From: Dactylellina haptotyla
Lineage: Eukaryota > Ascomycota > Orbiliomycetes > Orbiliales > Orbiliaceae
Assembly: GCA_031310005.1 (NCBI GenBank)
Contig: CM062381.1
Coordinates: 2,790,001-2,854,000 of the forward strand
Length of the DNA stretch: 64,000 bases
Reading direction: 5' to 3'
Below, one piece after another: positions 1-10,950 of this stretch. Below the pieces are notes generated by a model that was not told the DNA's origin, searched no databases, and saw only the letters and a list, made by a program, of their open reading frames with translations. The first letter of the stretch is position 1; every line of letters starts with the position of its first letter. A program made the position numbers and the translations under genes.

Positions 1-482
1 TGCTGCGCCCTATTCTCTCCATCGTGCTCGCCCGTGATGCTGCTGTGTGCATGTATGTGCATACAATGTAACCAACGGTGTTATTTGTGTATTTGTGTAT
101 GCCGGAGATTGTGAAATGAGGTAAAACAATACCGAATGGGTGGAGAGAATACCACGGCACTGTACATGCGACGGGATCGGACAGGGAACAAAGCGCACTA
201 AGCCAACTAGCTGGCCGTCTGTTGGACGGAGGCTTCCATTCGATCGGCTGCCCTTAAAAGGATCGAGCCCCCGCCTGCTCCTTCTTCCTCTTCCTTCTTT
301 CTCTACCCATCGACGCTCTCTTCTTCTTTCGTGTTCCAACAAATACCAAAAGTTATCGATAACGTCTGTCGTTCTTTCCAACCTTCGTCACACTCTTTCG
401 GTCCCAATTGCCCTTCAGCAGATAATACATTCTCTACAGTAACTGTAATTTTTTATATTTATTATATAACCCAACCGCAGAA
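1..482. other. 5' flanking region of the GPI-protein gene
   Basis: I see no gene here; the open frames on both strands look like chance frames. A strongly pyrimidine-rich tract lies at about 275-331, and an AT-rich stretch with a TATATT/TATATAA-like run lies at about 450-468, just before the ATG at 483. Both are common in ascomycete promoters, so this is probably the promoter and 5' UTR of the next gene. Confidence 0.5.
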
Positions 483-1302
483 ATGAAGTTCTCCACCTTG
501 ACCACCGTCGCCGGCCTCACCGCCATGGTTGCCGCCATCCCCCAGGCCAGCATCACCGCTGCCCCGTCCGGCGCCCCAGCCGGCTACGACGCTGCTTATT
601 CCAGCACTCTCTCCTGCATCAACTCCTGCGGACCCGGTAACGTCTACTGCCAGGCCGAGTGCCAGGGTCTCCCAACGTATGTTCAACATCACCGTACCCC
701 AAAATGGGTTGTTTCACAGATGTCCTGATATCAAACCTTGTGAATAGTCCCGATGCAGGTGCCTTGAACGCCACCCACGACTGTGTCGCCGCCTGCCCAC
801 CAGGAGGCAGCGCTGAGGCGAACGCGTAAGTCAATTGCGATCTCTTCCAATTCCACGTTGGACATTGACATTAACATCTCGTTTGTAGTGCTTGGGCCAA
901 GTGCCAACAGGCCTGCGTTGCTTCCTTCTACTGGAGCGCCTCTGGCACCTACTCCAGCTATGTGGTCCCAACCCCAGCTGGCTTCACCAACAACCAGGTC
1001 CCAGCCCAGGCCACCAACACTGACGCCGCCGCTGCTTCCGGTACTTGTAAGTTCCAAATTCTTCTGATATCTTGAAACCGAACGAGGGAACAATTTATTA
1101 ACCCCTCACGATAATGTCTACAGCTGCCGTTTCTGGTGCTGTCTCCGGTGCTACTTCCTCCGGCTCCAAGGCCTCCAAGACCTCTGGCGCTCCATCCTCG
1201 TCCAGCACCACCAAGCCAACCGAGTCTCCTAATGCTGGTGCCGTCGTCTCCGCGCCAATGCTCAGCGTTTTCGGTCTCATCCTTGCTGCCTTTGCTTTGT
1301 AA
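483..1302 (+). CDS. GPI-anchored serine-rich secreted protein with four CX3C motifs
   Basis: Four exons give about 202 residues: 483-676, 748-825, 889-1046 and 1124-1302, all with canonical GT/AG junctions that keep frame. A signal peptide (MKFSTLTTVAGLTAMVAAIP) is followed by a domain whose eight cysteines fall in four CX3C pairs: CINSC, CQAEC, CVAAC and CQQAC. Then come an Ala/Thr stretch, a Ser/Thr/Lys-rich stalk and a C-terminal hydrophobic tail (SVFGLILAAFAL) typical of a GPI-attachment signal, with a likely omega site in the PNAGA segment. By analogy with other fungal GPI proteins it is expected at the plasma membrane or covalently in the wall. No catalytic motif is visible and I do not recognise a named family. 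The last three introns are supported because each is needed to reach the tail in frame. Confidence 0.85.
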
Positions 1303-2490
1303 ATTCCCCTACAGCTCGCAGCATAGATGCCCAGCACAGGGATCTGTATACACTCACGGGGCCTGGTGCAAAGGCTCCGTTCTCATGAACTCACGTACAT
1401 CTTTGGCCGTGTTTCCATATTCTTATAATTCTTGTTAATAACTTTTTTTTCACTTTTTATTTTGTTCTACACACGATCGATTGGGGGACGCTTCAGATAT
1501 GGATTCACGTCAATAGTACCTTAAATTCTAAAAATAACCAAATTCTTAATGGTCATGATGAATTCTTCATAATTCGATCCTAAAAAAGTAATTTCCGTGA
1601 AAATTCTAGATGTCGTGAATTTTTAATCTACTTTCCCTTCCACTAGCACCAAAACAGCTCGTGAAATTTCGTCATATCCGTCGCCAGTCGTAAATGAGGT
1701 GGGCCGTTGGTTCTCGGGTATTTCAGATGAGAGGTTCGAATTTATCTGGAATTCTTAATAATTCATTCACCTAAGTTCGGGGCTCCACTCGCGCCCCACC
1801 ACGCGGCCTAGTCCGGGAGCGACCATGAACGGGATCAAATGTGCAGGAAAAATAAAAGTTTTCTGAAGCGCTCACAACGCCCAAGGAGGGAAGCCCGGCG
1901 CCAGGTCGCCGTTAACCACCCTGCATCGATATCACAGGCCAAGCGCGAGCTGGGCTCCATTCCAAGCCTGAGACCTCGCCCGCCCATATCATGACATCAA
2001 AACCAGTGCCGCCACCGCCATTACACCAACAAATGACAAAGAAACCATCACGTTCTCTCCCCGTTAATGGCCCTCCCGTCGAGTTTCCCTCGACAAACCC
2101 TTCCACGTAATTGATCTTGTGCCTTTGCCGCGCCTGTGCCAAGCAGCCTCAATCCCCTCCCAAGTTATGACGTTACCCTCGCTCTTATCGTTCGTCCCGC
2201 CCCGAACCTGGGTCCCCGCTCCTGCTTCTTCCTGAAGGGGGACCCTTTTGATTTTTGATTTTTTTTTGACGAGGGAAGGAAAGTTCTCGTCACAAACTAG
2301 CTGGATGAGATGCTCGCGAGCTTTAGCTATAAAAAGTGCAGGCCCGCACTATGTCTTTCGCCCCTTCCTGCTTTTACGTAAACCAGCAGCAAGCAGCTAC
2401 AACGTCGCACAACACATTTCCTACTTCAAACCAATCCTCGTATTTTAGAAGCAAATAATCCTCAGAGATATCAGCTATTTCCATTGAGCG
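1303..2490. other. Intergenic region, no gene seen
   Basis: There is no supported gene. The distal part (2150-2490) is the probable promoter of the GRGGxGN gene: it holds an AGGGGG/CCCTTTT stress-element-like run near 2235, a T-rich run near 2262 and a TATA box at 2328-2335. A T-loop-like GGTTCGAAT at about 1735 is not part of a foldable tRNA. Confidence 0.5.
2328..2335 (+). promoter_or_regulatory. TATA box, TATAAAAA
   Basis: This perfect TATA element lies about 156 nt upstream of the ATG at 2491, at a spacing that fits a short 5' UTR. TATA-containing promoters in fungi are often stress-inducible, and an AGGGG-type motif lies about 90 nt further upstream. The regulatory role is inferred from sequence only. 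Confidence 0.5.
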
Positions 2491-3006
2491 ATGGCTTCCA
2501 GGCTTTCTCAAGATCTTGCATCTAGCCACGGACGCGGAGGTATGCATTCGATCCCAAAATTTATATTTCAAATTTCTGGCAATTATTCGAAAAGGTTTTT
2601 TATTAACGACACTGCTTTTTGCTATCATAGGCGCTGGCAATATCGCCCCAGATGACACAGAATATGCCGACGGCGGTATAGTTCGCACCGCGACCCCATC
2701 GGGCAACTACAGCACCGGCCGTGGTGGTGGTGGCAACGTCGGACACAGCGAGAGCGCCCGAGACGACCACGATGTAGTTCCAGACAATGCACAAGTTAAC
2801 GCACCACAACCTACTGAGGGACACGGCGTCTTCACTGGCGTAGGCTACCCCTAACTTCTCATTTTCTTATCAAGATTGTGTACCAGTTTGCTAATAATAA
2901 TTGCTTATAGCGCGGTGGTGGCGGTAACATCGTTACCTCGGAAGATGGAGAGAAGCACGTCGGCCTTGCGGACAAGCTTAAGGAGAAAATCTTCGGCCAC
3001 AAATAA
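2491..3006 (+). CDS. Small glycine-rich protein with GRGGxGN repeats (DUF3602 family)
   Basis: Three exons (2491-2539, 2631-2839, 2911-3006) give 117 residues. Three copies of the family motif are visible: GRGGAGN near residue 14, GRGGGGN near the middle, and G|RGGGGN near residue 88. The first and third copies are each interrupted by an intron and are only restored by splicing, which supports both introns. The C terminus is short, charged and probably helical (EKHVGLADKLKEKIFGHK). The family (DUF3602) includes the yeast protein Par32, which acts in TORC1-dependent control of ammonium transporters. This short form has no assigned function and I do not infer one. There is no signal peptide or membrane segment, so it is probably cytosolic and largely disordered. 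Confidence 0.88.
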
Positions 3007-3236
3007 ATCAAAGATTCAAAGGCCATTGTATTCCGGTGCATTTGACACTGGACTTTCTTTGCTCAACGTGGTTTTATTACCGATACCCTGGACCAGAGGA
3101 TATTAATTTATATCCTTCTTTTACATAATAGCAAAACTTTCTAGAACTGCAATAGAAATAAGCAAGGCTCCCAAGTCAACCCCAACCGTTCCAACCGTAT
3201 ATGAACCCCATTGATTAGATCTGGATATCCGAGATT

Positions 3237-4754
3237 CTACATTTCCCAAACCTTCTTTGGCAATACGATCGCGCTGCGGTCGTTCCGTTTATAAAACTCC
3301 ACAAGCTATATACCACATACCCATCCATTAGCCACATGTGTAAACCAAACCCGTCCCAAGACCTAGAACTTACCGCAACAGCCGTCTTTTCTGGGGCATC
3401 CTCGTGCACGAAATGTCCCACCTCAGGCAGTACCAACAGCTGATACTTCCCCTGCATCTGCCCGATCGTCAACTCTTTATCCAGCCTATCCGTCCCCGCC
3501 AGAATCAACAACTTGCCCCCCTTCGCCTCCAAAAACTTCTTACTCAGCCCTATAAACCAACCTTCCCAGAACGGTTGCGTCCTACCTAAATCCGTCCGCC
3601 ACTGCCATGGTCTCCCATTTGCCACCGCTGCAGCTGCGGTATCACTACCTACCCCGCCTCCACCACCGGAATTGTAATCGTACAACAGCGCGGGAACCGA
3701 AACCCTCGCGCTCCTCCCGTTCCTAATTGTCCTCGACCGCACATGCCACTCGATACCCTGATTCAACGTCGAGAACCCCACGGGCCTCGTCATCAGATAA
3801 CTCTGCATACTCTGCAGCGCGTCCATCGCGCTCCCTTCGACTACATCTAACACAGCGTAGGCTAGTAATTTGTTACCCAACAATCCTCGTTTCGCGACGT
3901 CCGTCACAACCGCCCCTCCGAGACTGTGCCCGACGAGGACGATATGCGGCAGTGTATCCCAGCGTAATTGGTCCTTGGCGGCTTGTACCGCTTCGCAGAA
4001 GTCATCTGAGAGGGTAGATAAGGTGAAATCCTGGTCATTGGCGGTACTCGTGCCGCCGTGGCCGCGAGCGTCGAAGGAGAGGATGCCGGCTTCTGGGAGA
4101 ATTTTGCGGATTTCAGAAGCTAGAACGGCGAATGAGAGGCCTGATGAGCCGGCGCCGTGGTGGGTTACGAAGAGCGGGCCGGATGCGGAGTTGGGGGTGT
4201 AGTAGGCGTTGAAGTGGGAGGTGGGGTTGGTAGAGGATGTTAGGTGAAGGTTTTCGGAGAAGTGGTGGGTCCAGGGGATGGGTTCGAGGTTGTTTCTTCG
4301 ACGAACGGTTCCTCTAGAGAAATGATAATGCGCAGATTTTATATTAGCTGAATATCTTCTTTTCAAAATTAAAAACAATAGATTATTGAAATAATCATGC
4401 GATTTTGTCGTTACGACAATCGGAAACGGATATTTCTTGTAAAAAAGCCCATACCATGGTTCATGGCGCTGATGGGAGCTGTGAACAAGAGTGAAATATA
4501 AAGGGCACACACAGTTCCGGTATTGGGGTCGGTGGGGCTATAATTGTCGATGTAGAGGAGGCGCTCGAGGCCGACGACGAATCATCGAGTGGTGGATCGT
4601 GGTGCTCGTCGTCATTGTCATCAAACGCATCGTGTATGTCTTCGTCGATGTCTAGCTCTTCGAGCTCTTCGGGCAGGGCGCCTAGCGGTGGAGGGGGCAT
4701 TGCGGGAAGTTTGGCAAGCTTTGCCTTGAAGAAATCTCTCCCCAGGGCGCTCAT
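3237..4754 (-). CDS. PPE1: Protein phosphatase methylesterase 1 (PP2A demethylase)
   Basis: Three exons on the minus strand (4754-4513, 4313-3374, 3305-3237) give 416 residues, the usual size for fungal PPE1. The enzyme removes the methyl ester from the C-terminal Leu of the PP2A catalytic subunit. The N terminus (MSALGRDFFKAKLAKLP) and the acidic stretch after it are typical. The alpha/beta-hydrolase core shows THHGAGSSG (oxyanion region), the nucleophile elbow GHSLGG with Ser at about 209, a probable acid in the AGTDRLD region and the catalytic His in GHFVHED at about 381. The conserved C terminus (NDRSAIVLPKKVWEM) appears only after removing the intron at 3306-3373, and the first intron (4314-4512, donor GTGTGT) is needed to join the two frames. 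Protein is probably cytosolic and nuclear. Confidence 0.93.
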
Positions 4755-5252
4755 AGGGGGCGAATGGACATGACCAGCGGGAGGCGGGTGTAGATATACG
4801 AATTGATACAGGTGCTCAGCTCGATCGGACGTGCTGGTGGTGTCAGCGGTGGAGGGAGTGGGTAAGTAGCATATCAGATTTAATTAAATTATATTGGCCA
4901 GACGAGAGCTCCTGCGAACTTGCGTTGATGTCATTCCTGCAACAGCAGCCAACCTTCGTGCAACGCACCCGTTTGGCAGCGGGGCGAGGATATTTAATTT
5001 AAGCCGACAATTCTATTTATATTTACTTTTAAGCTTTTCGTGGAGTGGTAAATGGCAAGCAACGGTTGTGATAATATACAGTATGGACATAGAACAGGTT
5101 CGTTATAGCGGTGTATTCCTGGAGCATAGACCTCCCATTGCCTTCTTCCTTCCAGAATCCCCATATCATTATTCTTCTTCTTGAGTAAACATTATACATA
5201 CAAGGTAAAACACATTGGTACTCTAGTTCCCTCACGTTATCGTGCTATGACT
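4755..5252. other. Intergenic region between PPE1 start and MFS 3' end
   Basis: This stretch carries the PPE1 5' flank and the MFS 3' flank. It is AT-rich between about 4870 and 5200. I see no gene in it. Confidence 0.45.
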
Positions 5253-7327
5253 CTAGTATCCTTCAATAGAGTCTCCCTCTTCGTCTTCTTGCTTTGTAAT
5301 CCTCGGTCCGCCTAGGAACATATACTACAGAAAGCATTTGGTTAGCACCACTGTTCCTGTATTCAGAATGACCACCACTTGAAAGGAGATGTATATACCG
5401 AGGGAATTGCCGCCAGCAGGCTGAATACGGCCAGAGCAAATGTCAGCCAACCCCAACCGAGTGAATGTCTCATGAAGCCAGCTGTTAGAAGTTGTCAGTA
5501 TTATGCAAAGCCATTCTAAGCAAAAGGAAAGCTTACACCAAAGTGGTCCGACAGTTGTTCCGGCAGCGTAAGCTAGGTTGCCCAGCCCGTAACTCTGCGC
5601 GAAAGCGCCATATGGCCCAAAAACGCCAGGTTTCTCCTTCTCAATCTCCTCTACTACGAGACTCATCTCAGAGTACGCAGGTACGAAAACCAAGCAGTGC
5701 GACAAACCGACTGCCAAAAGAAGGACCCAAAGCAAAACCTGGCTCTCAGTTGAAGGACTATCCGTATATCGGCACAGGAATAGCGTAATCGCCATCGTAA
5801 TGCAACCGGTTACGACGCAGGGTGTAGCTCCAATCCGGTCACTCAGACGGCCAGCGTATGTGGAAAAGAAGTCGCCAAAGACGACAACGGCGAAGGAAAG
5901 CCCGGCAAGGGTGGATGTGTACCCGAAAGTTTCTTTCGTGTGAAGCGGCAAGACTGTCTCGAAGCTGGTCATAATGATCGCCTCTACGAATGAGATAAAG
6001 ACAGCGGTTACCAAACGTGGCGACTTGCAAAGAGTGATGATTGGGTGCGCATGTGGCTGGAGGTCAAAGTTTGGTCCGTCGTTTACAGATGGGAGCAGCG
6101 GCTGTCGTGGGTCGTTGGGGTCGGTCTCTCTGAGCACCCATTTGACGGCGTCCTTCTTTTCGATAATCAAGATTCGGAGAACGATATCGAAGATAACCTG
6201 TGTGCGAAAAAATCAGCATTTGCCTTGCTATTGCGGTGACGAAACGGTCCGAAAACCTACCATAACAACCATGCAGATAAAGACCATATCGTAACCGAAC
6301 CTATCATAGATGAAACCAGATACCGATGGCGCACCCACGAAACCAATGCTCATGGACATACTACAGTTTCAAAAACGCCACATTATTAGCTAAAGCGAAC
6401 ACTTGACAATGACTTAGGTATGCTCACGCTACTAGACCAAGGCTCTCTCCTGCATTGGAACTTCCCACGGTATCGATAACCAGGGCGAGCCCAACGCTCC
6501 AAATGCAAGCAGTGGCGAGACCTTGGATGAACCTTGCAACGCACAAAAGCTGAACCATGCTGCTAAACCAGAGCATAAGGGTTCCGCACAAGAGTAAAAC
6601 GAGGCCGGACATCAAAGGCCACCAGCGGTTTCGGTAACGGTCTTTGGCGAGGGGTAGCCGGAGTTAGTTAAGCTTCCAATCGTGCGAAATCGAAGGGTTG
6701 TCATGCGGCCATACCAGCAAGCCATCCAAAGGCCGCTAAGAATTTGAAAGCACATTAGCTGATTTTATTCCGTAGATCAGGGGTAATCAAAACCGAGAAC
6801 ATACGTGATCCAAGAGAAAACCCGAGGCCGTAAACTGCCAATAATATCGCGAGCCATCTTTGAACTATAGTTTAACATGGTTGTGTGTTAGCTTGGGTGC
6901 AATGCAACGCAATGCTCGATGTCGGCCGGGTCTTGCAAGCTTGCAGTGAAGTCGTACCATCTTCTTCAGCAACGCCAGATCTCTTCTCAAGCGTAAACGG
7001 AAAGACCCTGACAGAGGATATATCGCCATCAGTACATTCTCATAAGCCATGTCGCTATACAGCGCCAGCAGAGCTGGAATCGAGCTGGAATCGAGCTGGA
7101 ATCGAGCTGGAATTGAGTTGGAGCAACATACGGGACTGGCAACACATGAGCAACCAATTAGTATCTCGTAATTCCGAAAGTTAACTGAAGCGAAACAAGG
7201 TCTCCTTACCAATACATCCGTAAAGCAGGACGTCCACGAATATCGCAAAGCAAACACTAAAAACGATGAAGCCGTTCGATGATCTGAATCGCCAGAAGGC
7301 CGGCGGCTGTTCTTCTTCTTGTCCCAT
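5253..7327 (-). CDS. MFS transporter, fungal VMAT/DHA1-like drug:H+ antiporter type
   Basis: Ten exons on the minus strand: 7327-7210, 7135-7132, 7007-6958, 6864-6805, 6735-6715, 6641-6428, 6360-6261, 6197-5537, 5481-5399 and 5324-5253, giving 460 residues. Joined, the first transmembrane helix reads into VPVFPFTLEKRSGV, then VQRWLAILLAVYGLG, the loop-2 motif GWLADRYRNRWW, and a family-typical second half with repeated hydrophobic helices. The second exon is only 4 nt (TCCC); without it the phase breaks and the VPVxPF motif is lost. The 21-nt fifth exon restores PAFGWLA. Such proteins export small molecules across the plasma or vacuolar membrane by proton antiport; the substrate cannot be read from sequence. 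No biosynthetic gene is adjacent. The intron after the 4-nt exon holds an 11-bp tandem repeat. Confidence 0.85.
7071..7122 (+). repeat. 11-bp minisatellite inside an MFS intron
   Basis: The unit GAGCTGGAATC is repeated from 7071: three perfect copies, a fourth ending in T and a partial fifth (GAGTTGGA). It lies inside the 124-nt intron between the proposed 4-nt exon and the next exon of the MFS gene, so copy number would change intron length but not the protein. On the transcribed strand the unit is rich in CAG and pyrimidines and adds several AG dinucleotides before the true acceptor. Confidence 0.9.
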
Positions 7328-10230
7328 TTCTATTAACTGTGGAGGATACTGAACAAAAAAGTCTGAAAAGGTGTAATGGCCACAGCTGCTTAAATTCCTC
7401 GGGCGAGTCGGGGCGGATGGGCGCACAAAGAGACCCGCAGGCGACTTTTGCTGCTCGGAGTTCGCTCTCGGTTGGATGGGAATATTTAAAAAAATACGCT
7501 AAACAAGGAATTGAACAGCGGCGCGAAAGTAAGGGCGGGCGGGCGGCTGAAGGAGGAATGAAGTGAAATCTTAAGAATAGACGAATAAAAAAGAAGATAA
7601 AAAACAAGATATGTTGATTAAAAAAGAAGAGCGTAGACCCGGGACGAAGATCTTCGAAGAAGAACGAGAATACTGTACTCCAAACGGCCGTGTAACTGTG
7701 ATATCAATACGACGCCTCTGGTGTTGTCATATCCCATGTATCGAAAATCGTAGATTCCGAGCTTCCTAATTCGCGAAAATAAGGATAAGATTAGAGGGCT
7801 GAACGGAAAACGAAAAATAACATAACAAACAGGCAAATGGGAAGACGGCGTAATCAGGCGTGGCCCTTAGATTCTTGCTAATACGTGTTCGTATGCTGAA
7901 GGCCACAACTTGGAAAGGAAGAGAGGTAGAACGTATACGTACGTAACGCCTGAAATGTCGAAAGTCAAAACCTGGCGACACAGGAAAACACTCGAATTTG
8001 ACAGCGATCGATTCTGGGGCAAAGCAACTGTTTAGATATACCATACGTGATTCGATTCGCAAGTGCCGAATATCAAAAGCTACGCTAAGAATGTATCACC
8101 CTCGTCGTGATGCACGACTTTTTTGGGCGGAATACTGGCGCCTCAGCAGCTTGACACGGAAAGTGATCGGTTTCCACCCTTACCTGACTTGACCTCGCCG
8201 TGCATCGACAAGCTGCGACGGAGAATTAATTAACAAGGAAGGGATGGATGGCTCGGGAGCGATAACTCGATAGATCAGGTAGGACAAATGTGATAGCCAG
8301 ACCCTTTTAATTCTATTCCTTTTCTACAGAGTATCTAAGTAACTACTCGGCAAAATACTAACTGAAAATATGGGCTATCTGGGGGCTATTTTAACCTTCT
8401 GGCCTCTGTTGTGCAAAAACCCTTTGCCTACCCTGAAGCCCCATCACCCTAGAACATTTCGATAAGAGAGAAAAACGAAGAGCCCAATGCCAGACACAGA
8501 TACTCCTCCAATTTGCATACGGGACTCCAATGGTCCCGATTCTCCATCTGCAAAGCGCAATTGCTGCAAACCCCTCAGCTCGAATTTCAACGAATCACAT
8601 TGTCCGATTCAATCACAAGATCTCCATCCGAACTCTGCTTTTGTTGTCACCTCGCATTCGACGAGTTGCGGGCAATTGGGGGCTAGATCCACCATCATCC
8701 TTGCTCCGGATCTTGGACATCCTGGCAGGTACTTGCAGCAAACTGCAAGCACGAATTTTTGGTCGATTCCGGACCCTCTGAGCTCTTCAAAGGCCAGGAA
8801 AAACATAGCGAGATTTCGTGCCTTATCAAACTCGCTTATGATATACTTGCCGGGAGTTAGCCTGTCCGAAATGAAATTGCAAGGCTGGAATGGCGGAAGG
8901 TGGAGATCTCGAGACACGCTTGGTTGGACCACCTTGACGACCAATGCAGCAGGCGGGGTTCACAGAACCCGCAAGAACCCTCGAGCTCCAGCTTTTAACA
9001 TACATTGTGGTTTTCTAGCAATCAAATTCTCAAGGTAGATAATTTTGTATTTACAGGAAAACGTATATCAATTGTGGCCTATGCTTACAGAAACACTGTC
9101 TTGGAGCATGGATTCCCTGTAGAAGTCGACTAGTTTTCTCGGCCGCCGGATTCGCCATGGCCCATATATGGCCATAGCCCTTGTACCTGTACTGGTACAT
9201 GTCGACGGCACAAGACATTTTAGCTACTGTCAAACGGTTTTCATACGCTTGAGCGGTAGCTGTGACAATTTCCCATTTCAACGCATCGCGAAAGGAAAAA
9301 ATTACTGATGCGTCACGAGCCTCTGTTAGCTTATTTCAACCAGCGGGTCTATTCCTTAAACTAGCCCTCCCAACACGCCTTACTGCCGACTCTATTTTTG
9401 TCCTCGTTTGATCAAATATTTTCGTCTTGTAACCATTACCAAATTCGAGCGGACGGAATACTCCTTCTACACCCTCTTTTGCGGTGTAGCTGGGCGCGTG
9501 AGCCCCAGCCGAATCTCGCGAAATAGCTTTATAGCTCTCTACAGCTAAGCTAAACGTAAAAATATCGTAATCACTAATTATTCAATTATGATCACAAGCT
9601 TCAGTAAGCAGACCCGGCGTTGGTCACATATTACTATGTCTCTTAACTATCGGTTCATTATAGTCCACACCAAGGGCGAAGGAGACGAGGGAACAAAGAC
9701 GGAAGAAAAAAAAGTTGATGCCTTCTTGTTTAGGTTTTGACATATGGTTATGCCTCAAGTTTGTCGCAATTTCTTGAAACCGACAAGACCAAAAATGTCA
9801 CCGTTGAAAAGGTTCTCGGTCGCACAAAGTTTGGAGTAGCCTTCCCGAATTTGTGAACGCATATGATCAGCACACGAATTCCACATATGGCTGTTTATTT
9901 CCACTATTTCACTTTTTTATTTTTATAGAGGCTGCTGATAGAAGAAAAAAATGGTTCGTATAAAAACTAAGAAATCACACACTCGCGAAACAATGCTATT
10001 GTACGATTGTACGATTGTACGATTTTTTAACCCGTAATCATTACCGCAAAACGGTGTATGTAATTAGGTAGAATACATGACAAAACCTCCAAAGTATTAA
10101 AATCCATCCTCAGTTTGACAGACACACTCTATCACCAAACACCCAATCCCCTAGTAATCAGAATACATCAATTGCACCTCTTATCTATACAAGCGCCCGT
10201 AATACTCCATACACTTCCCCTATAAACCGT
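7328..10230. other. Long gene-poor region
   Basis: About 2.9 kb with no supported gene. The first 300 nt are the probable MFS promoter. At 8487-9038 both strands are unusually open (plus 183 codons; minus frame 8609-8944), but neither frame matches a family I know and neither has clear splice or signal features. From about 9300 to 10200 the sequence is AT-rich and holds only a short tandem repeat (9998-10024). Confidence 0.45.
9998..10024 (+). repeat. 8-bp tandem repeat (ATTGTACG)
   Basis: Three perfect copies plus a partial fourth lie in the AT-rich intergenic stretch. Nothing suggests a function. Confidence 0.85.
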
Positions 10231-10950
10231 TCAGCAGTTCCTGATCTTCCTGTCGGGACGAGTAACCGGACCACTCAACCACTTGCTGACAACGTGGGTA
10301 TGATCGCCAATCGTGATGGAACTAGCATCCGGGTTCCATTGGCAGAGTTTCTGACCATTCTCGCAGAAAGACCGGCCAAGGTTGGCGCAGGCCTTGTCAA
10401 CTCCCAAACAGCAGCTCACTTCATTGACGCAAAATTTAGGGTCATCGTGTCTATAGTTTGAATTTTTGAAAGTTAGCCCGGTCCGTATTCGATCAAGTGC
10501 ATGTCGTCATCGAAAATAAGACGGAAGAACGTACTGCTTCTCCTCGATACACTGGTAAATCTGGTAGGCGTAATCCCAGTCTGGAAAGTCTTTGATTTCA
10601 TCGTTATGAGGAGCTGGGAGCCAGTCATCGTCGTCGGCGTACTGATAAGAAGTCGGCTCGATACGGTATCTGTGTTTCAACTTTTATTAGCATATATTTA
10701 TGATTGCTTCGCTCGGATTGGAGTTCGCATACCCGAGCTCTTGGGACATGGGATAGACGGTTTTGTATTTGTAGTCCTGATATATACGATTGCCTAGAAC
10801 GCCACCAATGACCGAGAAGATGGCACTTGCGGCGTCGGTCTTCCCTCCCCTACGACTAATTTGTTTGCCTCGGCTCGCGAGACTGCCCTCGAAGGCTTCA
10901 GTACCGACGGCAAGGAGGAGGATGCTTGGGAGAATGGTAGAGAGAAGCAT
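10231..10950 (-). CDS. Small secreted protein with eight cysteines
   Basis: Three exons on the minus strand (10950-10733, 10669-10535, 10450-10231) give 190 residues. A clear signal peptide (MLLSTILPSILLLAVGTEAFEG) is followed by a basic stretch with SRRGGK, a Gly/Ile-rich hydrophobic patch, an acidic Asp/Tyr segment and a C-terminal domain. All eight cysteines lie in the last half, including an SCC pair and the terminal Cys (RKIRNC). There is no GPI tail or second hydrophobic helix, so the protein is expected outside the cell. Size, signal peptide and cysteine content fit the broad class of effector-like small secreted proteins, but I recognise no family and assign no function. A TATA box lies about 185 nt upstream. 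Confidence 0.8.

Noticed and set aside
1690-1760. tRNA-like T-loop (GGTTCGAAT)
   Set aside because: The flanking bases do not form T-arm, anticodon or acceptor stems.
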